A program made the translations under genes and the position numbers. This document shows, piece by piece, positions 35,102-43,931 of a stretch of 64,000 nt of DNA. Location of the stretch: assembly GCA_937988885.1 (NCBI GenBank), contig CALKHR010000201.1, forward strand, positions 1 through 64,000. Direction: 5' to 3'. Under the pieces are notes generated by a model, which was not told the origin of the DNA, made no database searches, and worked only from the letters and a program-made list of their open reading frames with translations. The stretch comes from an uncultured Roseiflexaceae bacterium (GTDB lineage: Bacteria > Chloroflexota > Chloroflexia > Chloroflexales > Roseiflexaceae). Within the stretch, counting starts at the first letter, position 1. The number at the start of each line of letters is the position of its first letter.

Positions 35102-37237
35102 TTAAGCGATATCGACCTGGAGGCGCGCCAGGGCTTCGTCGGCGCGGGGGCAATCGCCATCGGCTGCGGCCAGCGCCCGCCGATAGCACGTCACCGCCTC
35201 GCCGGGCTGATTCAGCTTTTCGTAGACGCTGCCCAGCGCCAACAACATCGTGATGCGCTGATCGCGTAGCTCCACGCGGCGATCCTCAACATACGTCGAA
35301 TCGCCGAAGAACGGGCAATCATCCATATAGTCGCCGCGATACAGGGCCAACGCCTCGACGAACAGCGTGCGGGCCTCCTCGAGTTGGCCTTTGTGGAGCA
35401 GTGTATGGCCATGCTCGGCTGCCGCCGCAAAGGCATCGGCATCGCACCAGGCCACGCAGGAGGGATCGAGCCAGTAGCGCTCGTGGTGATAAGTGATGGT
35501 GCGGCTCTCGTTGGCGCGCTTGAGGCCCGGCTCTAGCGTGCGGCGCAGCGCCGAAACAGTGCGATGAAAGGCACTGTCGGCCCGATCCATATCGAGGTCG
35601 GGCCAGATCAGTTCTTCGGCTTCGTCCTTGGTCACGCCCCGTCCGCGACGGTCGAACAAGAAGGCGAACAGCGCCTCGGCCTGGTAGGTGCCCGCCTTGT
35701 CGCCACCCCAGCGCTCGATCGGCACACCGTCGCGCTCGACGCGCAGCGGCCCCAACGCGAACACGCGCAACCCCTGCCTGCTGACCTTCTCGAGGTTGGT
35801 GGCGGAGGTGGCTTGCTGTTCGAGTTTCCGCGAGACTTCGGCGGCGCGCTCGGCGAGTTGTTCCTGTTCCAGGCGCAACTGCTCGGCCTGTTCGGCGAGC
35901 GCGGCCATAGCCAACTCTTCCTCTTGGCGAGCGCGGGCGTGCTTGATCTCGTGGGCTAAGTTGTCGCTCAACATCGCGAGCACGGCCCGCTCGGTCTCGC
36001 GGTATGGCTCACCGGAGCGCTTGGGACTCAGCACAAGCAGACCGAGCGTTTCTTCGCCACGGCGCAGCGGCAGCAACAGGCGCGCATCGGGCCAAGGCTC
36101 CCAATCATCGTAGTGGAATTGGGGCCGTTCGGGCACCACGACATTGCGCAGGGCATCGGCCTTGAGTGGCGCGGCACCGTACGTGGCGATCACACGTGGG
36201 CCGATGCCCTCTTGCACGGCAACCAAGCCCGCACGCACACCGAGCGAATGGCAGATCGACGAGAGCGCGCCTTGCAGTTTGTCGGCGAGGTCGCCTCGGT
36301 TAAACAAGTCGTCGCCAAGTGTCCGCAGCAGTCGCCCATAATCGAACTCGCGGTGGAAGAACAACCGATCAAGCCAATCGCCGATCACATCGCGCAATGG
36401 CCCGATAAGCGCTATCAGGACAATCAACGCAAAGATCGTCACTAACGGGATATCCAGTCCCAAGATGCGCCGCGATTGTTCCTCGATAAGTAGGAGCACG
36501 GCGACGTAGATCGCAGTGAGAATGCCGCCGAGCAGCGATCGAAAGAAGGTTCGCCGAGCGACGCGAGGAGGCAGCAGCAGGCGATAGGCCAGCACCGTGT
36601 AGGCCATCAGCGCCATGCCCGCGTCCATCAACAGGTGGCCTGGCGCTTGCGAGAGGTTGCTGCCACGGGTCGCGGTAGCCCACAACGCGCCTAGAACGGC
36701 GATCACAGCTGCAATGGCGAACAACGCACGACGGCGCCGTTCGAGGTCATCGCCTCCGGCCTGCCAATAGCTCATAAAGGTGAGGAAGAGCGCGAACAGC
36801 AGCGGCACCGCACGCTGCACGGTCCAGATCATGGTAAGCGAGCCTTCGGGGAAGCGCGGCGGCACGCTGATCAGCGATTCATGGCTTCCCAACAGGGCAT
36901 AAGCGGCCAGCAAGACACCCACAATGTAGGCCACGATCACGGTGGACCATTGAATTGGGCGGATCGCGCGCACTTGGGCCACGAGGACGATGAAATGCAG
37001 GAAGATGGGCGGCAACAGAGCGGTTTCGAACAGTTGCAACCGACTCAGCGTTGGGCCGATCTCGGGGGCGTGCGGCAGGTAACTGATCACACTCGTGAGC
37101 GCGTAGAGCACAAGGTTCAGGCACAGCCAAGCAAACGCACGCGCTGCACGATCACGAGGCGAGCGCACCAGGAGACTAAGGCCCAGCCAGCATGCCAGCA
37201 CGGCCATGAGAAAAGCAGGCAGTAGCTCTAGTGTCAT
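35102..37237 (-). CDS. Membrane-bound regulator: 7TM sensor, GAF, winged helix and BTAD
   Basis: Encodes 711 aa. Seven or more hydrophobic helices fill residues 1-275, like the N-terminal 7TM region of some histidine kinases. A GAF domain (about 300-430) and a coiled coil (about 430-490, rich in Glu/Gln/Ala) follow. There is no histidine-kinase domain: instead RVFALGPLRVERDGVPIERW begins an OmpR/SARP-type winged helix (about 500-590) followed by a BTAD helical-repeat domain ending in TPR-like helices. The output is therefore probably direct DNA binding from the membrane. Binding of the chromosome by a membrane-tethered SARP-like domain is unusual. Its target is unknown. The ribosome site is weak. 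Confidence 0.85.
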   Translation of the reverse strand: MTLELLPAFLMAVLACWLGLSLLVRSPRDRAARAFAWLCLNLVLYALTSVISYLPHAPEIGPTLSRLQLFETALLPPIFLHFIVLVAQVRAIRPIQWSTVIVAYIVGVLLAAYALLGSHESLISVPPRFPEGSLTMIWTVQRAVPLLFALFLTFMSYWQAGGDDLERRRRALFAIAAVIAVLGALWATATRGSNLSQAPGHLLMDAGMALMAYTVLAYRLLLPPRVARRTFFRSLLGGILTAIYVAVLLLIEEQSRRILGLDIPLVTIFALIVLIALIGPLRDVIGDWLDRLFFHREFDYGRLLRTLGDDLFNRGDLADKLQGALSSICHSLGVRAGLVAVQEGIGPRVIATYGAAPLKADALRNVVVPERPQFHYDDWEPWPDARLLLPLRRGEETLGLLVLSPKRSGEPYRETERAVLAMLSDNLAHEIKHARARQEEELAMAALAEQAEQLRLEQEQLAERAAEVSRKLEQQATSATNLEKVSRQGLRVFALGPLRVERDGVPIERWGGDKAGTYQAEALFAFLFDRRGRGVTKDEAEELIWPDLDMDRADSAFHRTVSALRRTLEPGLKRANESRTITYHHERYWLDPSCVAWCDADAFAAAAEHGHTLLHKGQLEEARTLFVEALALYRGDYMDDCPFFGDSTYVEDRRVELRDQRITMLLALGSVYEKLNQPGEAVTCYRRALAAADGDCPRADEALARLQVDIA

Positions 37238-37859
37238 ACGTTCTTGCCGCCAATAGTGTTCCTTCTACAAAAGGCAGTATAGCATCAGATATCGAGCCGA
37301 TGCAAGGATTGCACCGGTGACCCAGCTGCATCGGATAACACAGCTATCGTTTTAGTGGAGTGGTTCTCTCCGGGATCGGTCTCCGCCTATTCGCACTTTA
37401 CCAATGTCATAGAACAAAGGCCTCTTTCACGTCCTCATATGCGCGCATTGTCGTCCTACGCGGGTCGTTGGGCAGACACAAGAAACCAACAACAACTATC
37501 ACCAGGATTCAATATTTCCATGACGAATAACGGTTTTCAGTCAAACAGAACGCTTCAAAACGCTAACCAAACACTTTGACTCATTGTGACACTTTTTCTT
37601 TCCAACAAAACACAGACGAATCAGATCATGTAAAATCCGTTTTGAACTGAACAATATTGTGGTACAATAGACCATCTTCAACCGATCCAATTCAATTCTC
37701 ACGTTCCAACACATCTTCTTCCTATCACGATTCAAACGGGCTATAAGGACAGGGATTTTCTATTATCAAACATGTCCACTCCCTCCATATGTTGGTCCGG
37801 CAGTGTGCATGCTGTTTTGGAAACATCTTGCAACTGCTCATAAATATAGGGAGGAACCC
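37238..37859. other. Intergenic region upstream of aapJ
   Basis: About 620 bases between divergent genes. It is AT-rich from 37500 on and must hold promoters for both the membrane-bound regulator and aapJQMP. I see no convincing coding sequence, RNA gene or repeat, and no promoter I would fix with confidence. Confidence 0.4.
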
Positions 37860-39038
37860 ATGAAACGACAGATGCTTTTGGTTTGGGGACTGCTCTGTGC
37901 ACTGATCCTTAGCTCATGTGGCGCCAGTGCAACAACCCCCACTCAGGCCCCTGCCGCCACCACCGCTCCAGCAGCGCCCGAGGCTCCGGCAGCGCCCGAA
38001 GCCACCGCCGCGCCCGCACCAACCGAAGCGCCCGCCGCACAAGCTACCACTGCGCCCGTAGCAACAAGCGGCCCCGTCGCAACTAGTGGCGGTCGCCTGC
38101 AGACGATCAAGGATCGCGGCCACTTGCTGTGTGGCGTCAACGGCGGTTTGCCGGGCTTCGGCAACCTCGAGCCGGATGGTAGCTATACAGGCTTCGATGT
38201 GGATATCTGCCGCGTCATCGCTGCTGCGATCTTCGGCGATCCGCAGGCGGTTGAGTTCCGTCCGCTCTCTGCGCAGGATCGCTTCACCGCAGTGCAAACG
38301 GGCCAAGTCGATGTGCTCAGCCGCAACACCACCTACACCATCAGCCGCGATAGCTCGGTTGGCCTCGATTTCGGGCCGACCACGTTTTACGATGGCCAAG
38401 GCTTGATGGTGCGCAAGGAAGTTGGCGCGACGACGTTGGAGGATCTCGACGGCGCCACGATCTGCGTGCAGAGCGGCACCACCACCGAGCTGAACTTGAC
38501 CGACCAGTTCCGCTCGCGTGGCATCTCCTTCCAGCCAGTGGTGTTCGAGGAGATCGACCCGACCTACCAGGCCTACGACGAAGGCCGCTGCGATGCCGTC
38601 ACCAGTGACCGCTCGCAGTTGATCGCCCGCCGCACGGTGCTCTCGGCACCCGATGATCACGTGATCCTGGATGTGACGATCTCGAAGGAACCACTCGGCC
38701 CTGCGATCGCCCAGGGCGATAGCCAACTGCTCGACGTGGTTGAGTGGGCGGTGTACGCCACCTTCCAGGCCGAGGAGTTCGGCATCAACTCGCAGAACCT
38801 GAACGAGTTCCTCAACTCCGACAACCCCGATATTCGGCGCTTCTTGGGTGTCGAGGGTGAGCTTGGCGCTGCCCTGGGCCTGCCGAACGACTTCACTCAG
38901 AAGATCATCACCGGGGTTGGCAACTACGCTGAGATCTACAACCGCCACCTCGGCCCCGACACGCCGTTTAACCTCGATCGCGGCCTGAATAAGCAGTGGA
39001 CCGAGGGCGGTCTGCTCTACTCACCGCCGTTCCGTTAG
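37860..39038 (+). CDS. aapJ: Amino-acid ABC transporter substrate-binding lipoprotein
   Basis: Encodes 392 aa from the ATG 5 bases after GGAGG. A lipoprotein signal peptide (LLVWGLLCALILSSC) is followed by about 55 residues of Ala/Pro/Thr linker, typical of Chloroflexota binding proteins that stand off the membrane. The mature domain (about 75-392) is an AapJ-type type 2 periplasmic-binding fold: LLCGVNGGLPGFGNLEPDGSY, GFDVDICRVIAAAIFGD and VDVLSRNTTYT. It captures L-amino acids and hands them to AapQM. It is first in the aapJQMP operon, and a strong hairpin after its stop may raise its mRNA level above that of the membrane genes. Confidence 0.93.
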   Translation: MKRQMLLVWGLLCALILSSCGASATTPTQAPAATTAPAAPEAPAAPEATAAPAPTEAPAAQATTAPVATSGPVATSGGRLQTIKDRGHLLCGVNGGLPGFGNLEPDGSYTGFDVDICRVIAAAIFGDPQAVEFRPLSAQDRFTAVQTGQVDVLSRNTTYTISRDSSVGLDFGPTTFYDGQGLMVRKEVGATTLEDLDGATICVQSGTTTELNLTDQFRSRGISFQPVVFEEIDPTYQAYDEGRCDAVTSDRSQLIARRTVLSAPDDHVILDVTISKEPLGPAIAQGDSQLLDVVEWAVYATFQAEEFGINSQNLNEFLNSDNPDIRRFLGVEGELGAALGLPNDFTQKIITGVGNYAEIYNRHLGPDTPFNLDRGLNKQWTEGGLLYSPPFR

Positions 39039-39046
39039 GCACCCCG

Positions 39047-39082
39047 ATGAGGCGGCAGCCACACACTGCCGCCTCGTCATCC
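39047..39082 (+). terminator. Intercistronic hairpin between aapJ and aapQ
   Basis: GATGAGGCGGCAG and CTGCCGCCTCGTC pair around a 7-base loop directly after the aapJ stop; there is no T run. Such hairpins commonly protect the binding-protein mRNA or cause partial termination. Confidence 0.65.
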
Positions 39083-39174
39083 CACATCTGGCCTGTGTAG
39101 CGTGATACGCGCCACAAAGATGATGTGGTAACGCATTCACACTGTCGGTCAAACCCAATAGATGGTTGAGTATT

Positions 39175-40359
39175 ATGTCTGAATCGGCAATTACACGCAC
39201 CAATACTCGCCCGCCTTTCTGGCGCAATGTCCGTGTCCTCTCGATCATCGGACAAGTGATCTTTGTCGTGATCATTGTTGTCATCGCCAGTTGGCTCTAC
39301 GGCAACGTCACAGCAGGGATGCGCCGCATCAACATCGGCGGTGGCTACGCGTTTATGAATCAACCCGCAGGCTTCGAGATCGGCGTGACACCGATTGCGT
39401 ACACGCCCACCGATACCTATTGGCGCGCCTTCCAAGTGGGCATCGTCAATACGCTCTCGGTGACGCTGCTGGGTGTGGTGTTGGCCACGTTTGTCGGCCT
39501 GCTGGTGGGTATTGCGCAGCTATCGAGCAACTGGCTGATCGCGCGCTTGGCGCAGGTCTATGTGGCGATCTTCCGCAATACGCCGCTGCTGGTTCAGTTA
39601 TTCTTCTGGTGGTCAGCCGTTTTTCTGAGCATGCCGCGCGTCCAACAGGCCATCACGCTGCCCGGCCCGATCTACCTGAGCAACCGTGGTGTGGCAATGA
39701 TCGGCCTGCGCGGCACCGCCACCTTCTTGCCCTGGCTGATCTTCGTCGCTGTCGGCGTGGTGCTGATGATCGTCACTGTGATCGCGTTGCGCCGCCACCA
39801 GGAGCGAACAGGCCAACAGAGCCCGCGCTGGCTGATCGGCTTTGGCTTGGTGGTGCTCTCGGCGGCAGTGGGCTGGCTCATCCTCGGCCAACCGCTTGAG
39901 ACGCACGTGCCGGAACGGCGCGGCTTCAACTTCGTCGGTGGGTTTCAGCTCACGCCCGAATACGCGGCGCTGCTGCTCGGCCTGGTGATCTACACGGGTG
40001 CGTTCATCGCCGAGATCGTGCGATCCGGCATTCAGGGCATCTCGAAGGGCCAGAAGGAGGCCGCGCTGGCGCTGGGCCTCAGCCCGCAGCGCAGCATGCG
40101 CCTGGTGATCTTGCCGCAGGCGTTGCGCATCATCATCCCGCCGATCACCAACCAATACCTCAATCTCGCCAAAAACTCCAGCCTCGCGATCGCGATCGGC
40201 TTCCCCGATATGTACAACGTAGCCCGCACCATCTCGAACCAGACCGGCCAAGTGGTGCAGATCGTCGGCCTGGTGATGGCGAGCTACCTCGTGATCAGTC
40301 TGTTCACATCGCTGATTATGAATCTCTACAATCGCAGCGTGCGGCTCGTTGAGCGGTAA
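39175..40359 (+). CDS. aapQ: Amino-acid ABC transporter permease AapQ
   Basis: Encodes 394 aa from the ATG; a TTG three codons earlier has no better ribosome site. About eight hydrophobic helices are visible. HisM-type permease region: TLSVTLLGVVLATFVGLLVG near 95, IFRNTPLLVQLFFWW near 135, and after a large insert the EAA loop QKEAALALGLSPQRSMRLVILPQALR near 305. The long insert between the early and late helices is typical of AapQ rather than simpler HisQ proteins. It forms the membrane channel with AapM. Confidence 0.92.
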   Translation: MSESAITRTNTRPPFWRNVRVLSIIGQVIFVVIIVVIASWLYGNVTAGMRRINIGGGYAFMNQPAGFEIGVTPIAYTPTDTYWRAFQVGIVNTLSVTLLGVVLATFVGLLVGIAQLSSNWLIARLAQVYVAIFRNTPLLVQLFFWWSAVFLSMPRVQQAITLPGPIYLSNRGVAMIGLRGTATFLPWLIFVAVGVVLMIVTVIALRRHQERTGQQSPRWLIGFGLVVLSAAVGWLILGQPLETHVPERRGFNFVGGFQLTPEYAALLLGLVIYTGAFIAEIVRSGIQGISKGQKEAALALGLSPQRSMRLVILPQALRIIIPPITNQYLNLAKNSSLAIAIGFPDMYNVARTISNQTGQVVQIVGLVMASYLVISLFTSLIMNLYNRSVRLVER

Positions 40360-40385
40360 GTCCGTTTTGTTCGTGGAAGAGACGT

Positions 40386-41582
40386 ATGACAACAACTCCA
40401 CTGATCGAACGTCCAAAAACGCGCTTTGACCCGATCGACTGGTCGCGCAAAAATCTGTTTAGTACGTGGTACAACGCGCTACTCACCTTTGTGGCGGTGG
40501 CGATTATCTTTGCCGTCGTTCGGGGCATACTCGGTTGGGTGTTCTTTCGCGCCGAATGGCAGGTGATCGCCGTCAATCTGCGCCTGTTTATGATCGGCAC
40601 CTTCCCGATCGATCAGATCTGGCGCGTCTGGTTCACGATCTACCTGGCGGCAGCGCTGTTGGGCTTTAGCTGGGCGCTCTGGCCGAATGTCGTGCGAGAC
40701 ATCGCCGTGGCCTACGGCAGTGCGCTTTTATTGCTGGCGCTCCTGCCCTTCAGCCTGAACAACCGCTTGGCGTTGGGTGTGTGCGCGCTGCTGATCTTCG
40801 GCGGCATGTGGCTCGCCCGCCGATTGCAACCGAAACTACCCTGGTTCGGTCGCGGCGTGATCATCGCCTGGTTGCTGCTGCTCCCGTTCTTTATTGTGAT
40901 GCTGCGCGGCTTCGGCGGTCTCCTGCCCGTGATCTCGACCAGCCAATGGGGCGGGCTGCTGCTCACCATGGTGCTCGCCATCTTCAGCATCGTGCTCTCG
41001 TTCCCGTTGGGGGTGCTGCTCGCCATCGGTCGGCGCAGCCAACTCCCCGCGATCAGTTGGTTCTGCACCGCCTACATCGAGTTGATCCGCGGCGTGCCGC
41101 TGATCACGATCCTCTTTATGGCACAGAACATCTTGCCGTTGCTGATCCCGGGTGGCGAGACGATCGATGCGGTGATGCGCGCTGTGGCGGGCTTCACGCT
41201 CTTCACCGCCGCCTACATCGCCGAGAACGTGCGCGGTGGCCTACAAGCCATCCCCAACGGCCAAACCGAAGCCGCCAAAGCCCTCGGGCTCAACCCCGTG
41301 CTCACGATGGGCATGATCGTTTTGCCGCAAGCGCTGCGCATCGTCATCCCCTCCAATGTGGGCCAGTTCATCAGCCTCTTCAAGGATACATCGCTCGTGG
41401 TGGTCGCATTCAGCGTCTTTGATCTGCTCGGCATCGCCCGCTCGGTCGTCTCTCAAACCGACTTTTTGGGCCGCCACACCGAGACGCTGGCCTTTGTGGG
41501 CGTGGTCTACTGGATCTTCGCCTATTCGCTCACCCACCTCAGCCGACGGCTCGAACAATCGCTCGGGGTCGGGCAGCGCTAA
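40386..41582 (+). CDS. aapM: Amino-acid ABC transporter permease AapM
   Basis: Encodes 398 aa with about eight or nine membrane helices. Conserved permease blocks are FCTAYIELIRGVPLITILFM near 225 and the EAA loop NGQTEAAKALGLNPVLTMGM near 295. An N-terminal set of helices (about 30-180) precedes the core, as in AapM. It begins 26 bases after aapQ and the ATPase gene follows 35 bases after it, so the operon is tight. Confidence 0.92.
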   Translation: MTTTPLIERPKTRFDPIDWSRKNLFSTWYNALLTFVAVAIIFAVVRGILGWVFFRAEWQVIAVNLRLFMIGTFPIDQIWRVWFTIYLAAALLGFSWALWPNVVRDIAVAYGSALLLLALLPFSLNNRLALGVCALLIFGGMWLARRLQPKLPWFGRGVIIAWLLLLPFFIVMLRGFGGLLPVISTSQWGGLLLTMVLAIFSIVLSFPLGVLLAIGRRSQLPAISWFCTAYIELIRGVPLITILFMAQNILPLLIPGGETIDAVMRAVAGFTLFTAAYIAENVRGGLQAIPNGQTEAAKALGLNPVLTMGMIVLPQALRIVIPSNVGQFISLFKDTSLVVVAFSVFDLLGIARSVVSQTDFLGRHTETLAFVGVVYWIFAYSLTHLSRRLEQSLGVGQR

Positions 41583-41617
41583 GGTGTGCCACATCTGCAA
41601 TTGTGAACGAGGACAGC

Positions 41618-42385
41618 ATGACCACCAACGGACATAAAGATCTCAGTCAGGCCGAAGCCATCATCACCTGCACCGACATTCATAAATGGTACGGCGATTT
41701 TCATGTGCTCCGAGGTGTCAGTACCAGTGTTAAAAAAGGTGAGGTAGTCGTGGTGTTTGGCCCGTCAGGCTCGGGGAAATCGACCTTTATCCGCTGCATC
41801 AACCGCCTCGAAGAACATCAACGCGGCCAGATCGTGGTCGATGGGATCGAGCTCACCAACGACATCCGCAATATCGAGGCGATCCGCAGCGAAGTTGGGA
41901 TGGTGTTTCAGCAGTTCAACCTGTTCCCGCATCTGACCGTGCTCAACAACATCACGCTGGCCCCGATGTGGGTGCGGCGCTGGCCCAAAGCCAAGGCCGA
42001 GGCGACCGCGCTGGAACTACTGCGGCGCGTCGGCATCGAGGAGCAGGCCCACAAATACCCGGGCCAACTCTCGGGTGGGCAGCAGCAGCGTGTCGCCATC
42101 GCACGCGCCCTCGCGATGCAGCCCAAAATTATGCTGTTCGATGAGCCCACATCGGCGCTCGATCCTGAGATGATCAAGGAAGTGCTCGATGTGATGATCG
42201 AGCTGGCCAACAGCGGTATGACGATGGTGGTTGTCACGCACGAGATGGCGTTCGCCCGCCAAGTCGCCGATCGTATGCTGTTCTTCGACAAAGGCCAGAT
42301 CGTGGAGCAGGGCACTCCCGAGCAGATCTTCACCGCGCCAAAAGAGGAGCGCACTAAGCTGTTCCTCAGCCAAATCCTGCATTAA
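41618..42385 (+). CDS. aapP: Amino-acid ABC transporter ATP-binding protein
   Basis: Encodes 255 aa from the ATG 5 bases after GAGG. Walker A is GPSGSGKST near residue 48, Q-loop VFQQFNLFPHLTVL near 95, signature LSGGQQQRVAIARAL near 150 and Walker B IMLFDEPTSALDPE. TMVVVTHEMAFARQVADR completes the H-loop. This is the GlnQ/HisP type of polar amino-acid importers and powers AapQM. It is the last gene of the operon, followed by a strong terminator. Confidence 0.95.
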   Translation: MTTNGHKDLSQAEAIITCTDIHKWYGDFHVLRGVSTSVKKGEVVVVFGPSGSGKSTFIRCINRLEEHQRGQIVVDGIELTNDIRNIEAIRSEVGMVFQQFNLFPHLTVLNNITLAPMWVRRWPKAKAEATALELLRRVGIEEQAHKYPGQLSGGQQQRVAIARALAMQPKIMLFDEPTSALDPEMIKEVLDVMIELANSGMTMVVVTHEMAFARQVADRMLFFDKGQIVEQGTPEQIFTAPKEERTKLFLSQILH

Positions 42386-42415
42386 CGCGTCGTACAGTCT
42401 ATCGCTTCGAAACAC

Positions 42416-42447
42416 AAAAGCGGTCGGCACAACACCGACCGCCTTTT
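42416..42447 (+). terminator. Bidirectional terminator between aapP and dnaN
   Basis: AAAAGCGGTCGG pairs with CCGACCGCCTTTT around a 7-base loop, with T runs on both strands. It serves the converging aap operon and dnaN. Confidence 0.8.
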
Positions 42448-42465
42448 GGTTTATGCGTACAGCCG

Positions 42466-43599
42466 TTAGCGGGCCGTCATCGGCATCACGATATGCACAA
42501 AACCATCGACACCGACGGGCTTGAACACGCCAGGATTCTGCGCCGTCTGCGTTTCGATGGCGATCTGCGGCGTCTTGATCGCATTGATGGCATCGGCCAA
42601 GAAGCGCACGTTCAACGCGATCTGGCCGCCCTCACCGTGGATCATACCGTCGAGCGCGCTCTTGTTGTTGCCAACCTCGGCGGCGTTCGCGCTGATGATC
42701 AGCTTGCCGGGTGCCAAGTCGCCGCCCGGCTCCATCGTCAGCTTCACCGTATTGGCCGAAGTGGAGGCGAAGAACGAGGCGAGTTTCACCGCCTTCGCCA
42801 ATTCCTGCGTATCCAGCACGGTGCGCGTGGCGCTCTGGGTCGGAATAATCCGCTCGAAATCGGGGAACTTACCATCGATCAAGCGCGACACAAGGTCCAT
42901 ACTTTCGGTATGGAACAGGATCTGACCGCCGCTCGGCGTGATGGTCACTTCGACATTACCCTCGACATCGCCGATGATGCGGGCCAACTCCTGCAAGGTG
43001 CGGGCTGGCACGATCACATCCTGTGGCTCGCGCACAGGCTCGGGTAACTCGATCGTGCGCACCGAGAGCCGGAAGCCATCGGCAGCGGCGAAGGTGGCGG
43101 TGGTGCCCTTCAGGCGCATCAACACACCAGCCAACACCGGGCGGGTATCCTCGGAGGAGGCGGCGAACGCCACCTGATCGACCGTCTCGCGCAGCAACTC
43201 CGGTGGGAACGATGCTGTTGGCTCCCGATCCGCAACAGTTGGGATAACGGGGAATTCCTCGGCCTCGATACCCTTGATGTTCGCCTCGAAGTGCGCGCAG
43301 GTTAGGTTCAAGGTCTGTGTACGCGTATCGACCTCGAACGCAATTTTATCGTTTGGGAGACCGCCCACCACATCCGAGAGCAGCTTAGCGGGTACCGTGA
43401 TCGCGCCTTCCTCCTCGATCTTTGCGCCAATCCAGCACGTAATGCCAACCTCGAGATTGGTGGCGGCCAACTTCAGACGACCCTCATCCGAAGCAATCAA
43501 AATATTCGACAAAACTGGCAGCGTACTTTTGCCAGCGACCGCATGTCCGACGATCGCCAAGCCGCGCTTTAGATTCTCTTGGAGGCAGGATAGCTTCAT
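42466..43599 (-). CDS. dnaN: DNA polymerase III beta subunit (sliding clamp)
   Basis: Encodes 377 aa with the three repeated clamp domains (about 1-120, 125-250, 255-377). It forms the ring that tethers DNA polymerase to DNA. N-terminal MKLSCLQENLKRGLAIVGHA, KSTLPVLSNILI, and the end HIVMPMTAR are conserved. LLRETVDQVAFAASSEDTRPVL near 135 and DGFRLSVRTI near 175 belong to domain II. Start ATG is 5 bases after AGGAG. dnaA, recF and gyrB are not adjacent, so it is not in the usual origin cluster. Divergent from the hybrid kinase gene. Confidence 0.97.
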   Translation of the reverse strand: MKLSCLQENLKRGLAIVGHAVAGKSTLPVLSNILIASDEGRLKLAATNLEVGITCWIGAKIEEEGAITVPAKLLSDVVGGLPNDKIAFEVDTRTQTLNLTCAHFEANIKGIEAEEFPVIPTVADREPTASFPPELLRETVDQVAFAASSEDTRPVLAGVLMRLKGTTATFAAADGFRLSVRTIELPEPVREPQDVIVPARTLQELARIIGDVEGNVEVTITPSGGQILFHTESMDLVSRLIDGKFPDFERIIPTQSATRTVLDTQELAKAVKLASFFASTSANTVKLTMEPGGDLAPGKLIISANAAEVGNNKSALDGMIHGEGGQIALNVRFLADAINAIKTPQIAIETQTAQNPGVFKPVGVDGFVHIVMPMTAR

Positions 43600-43931
43600 C
43601 GGAACTCCTCTATCTGTTGCCGATCAATACGGGAGAGCTTACCATTCCGCCCTTCGCCAAACAATGATCGTTTTACCATAACGACTCTATGCTGCAAAGC
43701 ACTACCTGAACAGATTGATTATAGCATAGGTTCCTACGTTAGCGGGCATTGCTTCGGGTTTCGCGAGGCCCGCTACAGAGGATAGCAAACGCCTATAATC
43801 GCTCTTATGCAAGGCCGTAAGAGGGGGCAAAGTGAATTGACGCAGATAGCCTAATCTCGTATACTGAATCAGTAGCGTAGCGCTCGTATCCCTTGACTTT
43901 TACGAGCTGATGATAGCTGGGAAGCGCGGTC
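43600..43931. other. Intergenic region between dnaN and the hybrid kinase gene
   Basis: 332 bases between divergent genes. No DnaA boxes, tRNA or repeat were seen. It must hold both promoters. Confidence 0.4.

Noticed and set aside
34877..35269. 130-codon frame after the YceI gene
   Set aside because: It begins in the YceI terminator, passes through the next terminator and overlaps the 3' end of the membrane-bound regulator in antisense.
43600..43931. Replication origin next to dnaN
   Set aside because: No DnaA boxes were found in the gap upstream of dnaN.
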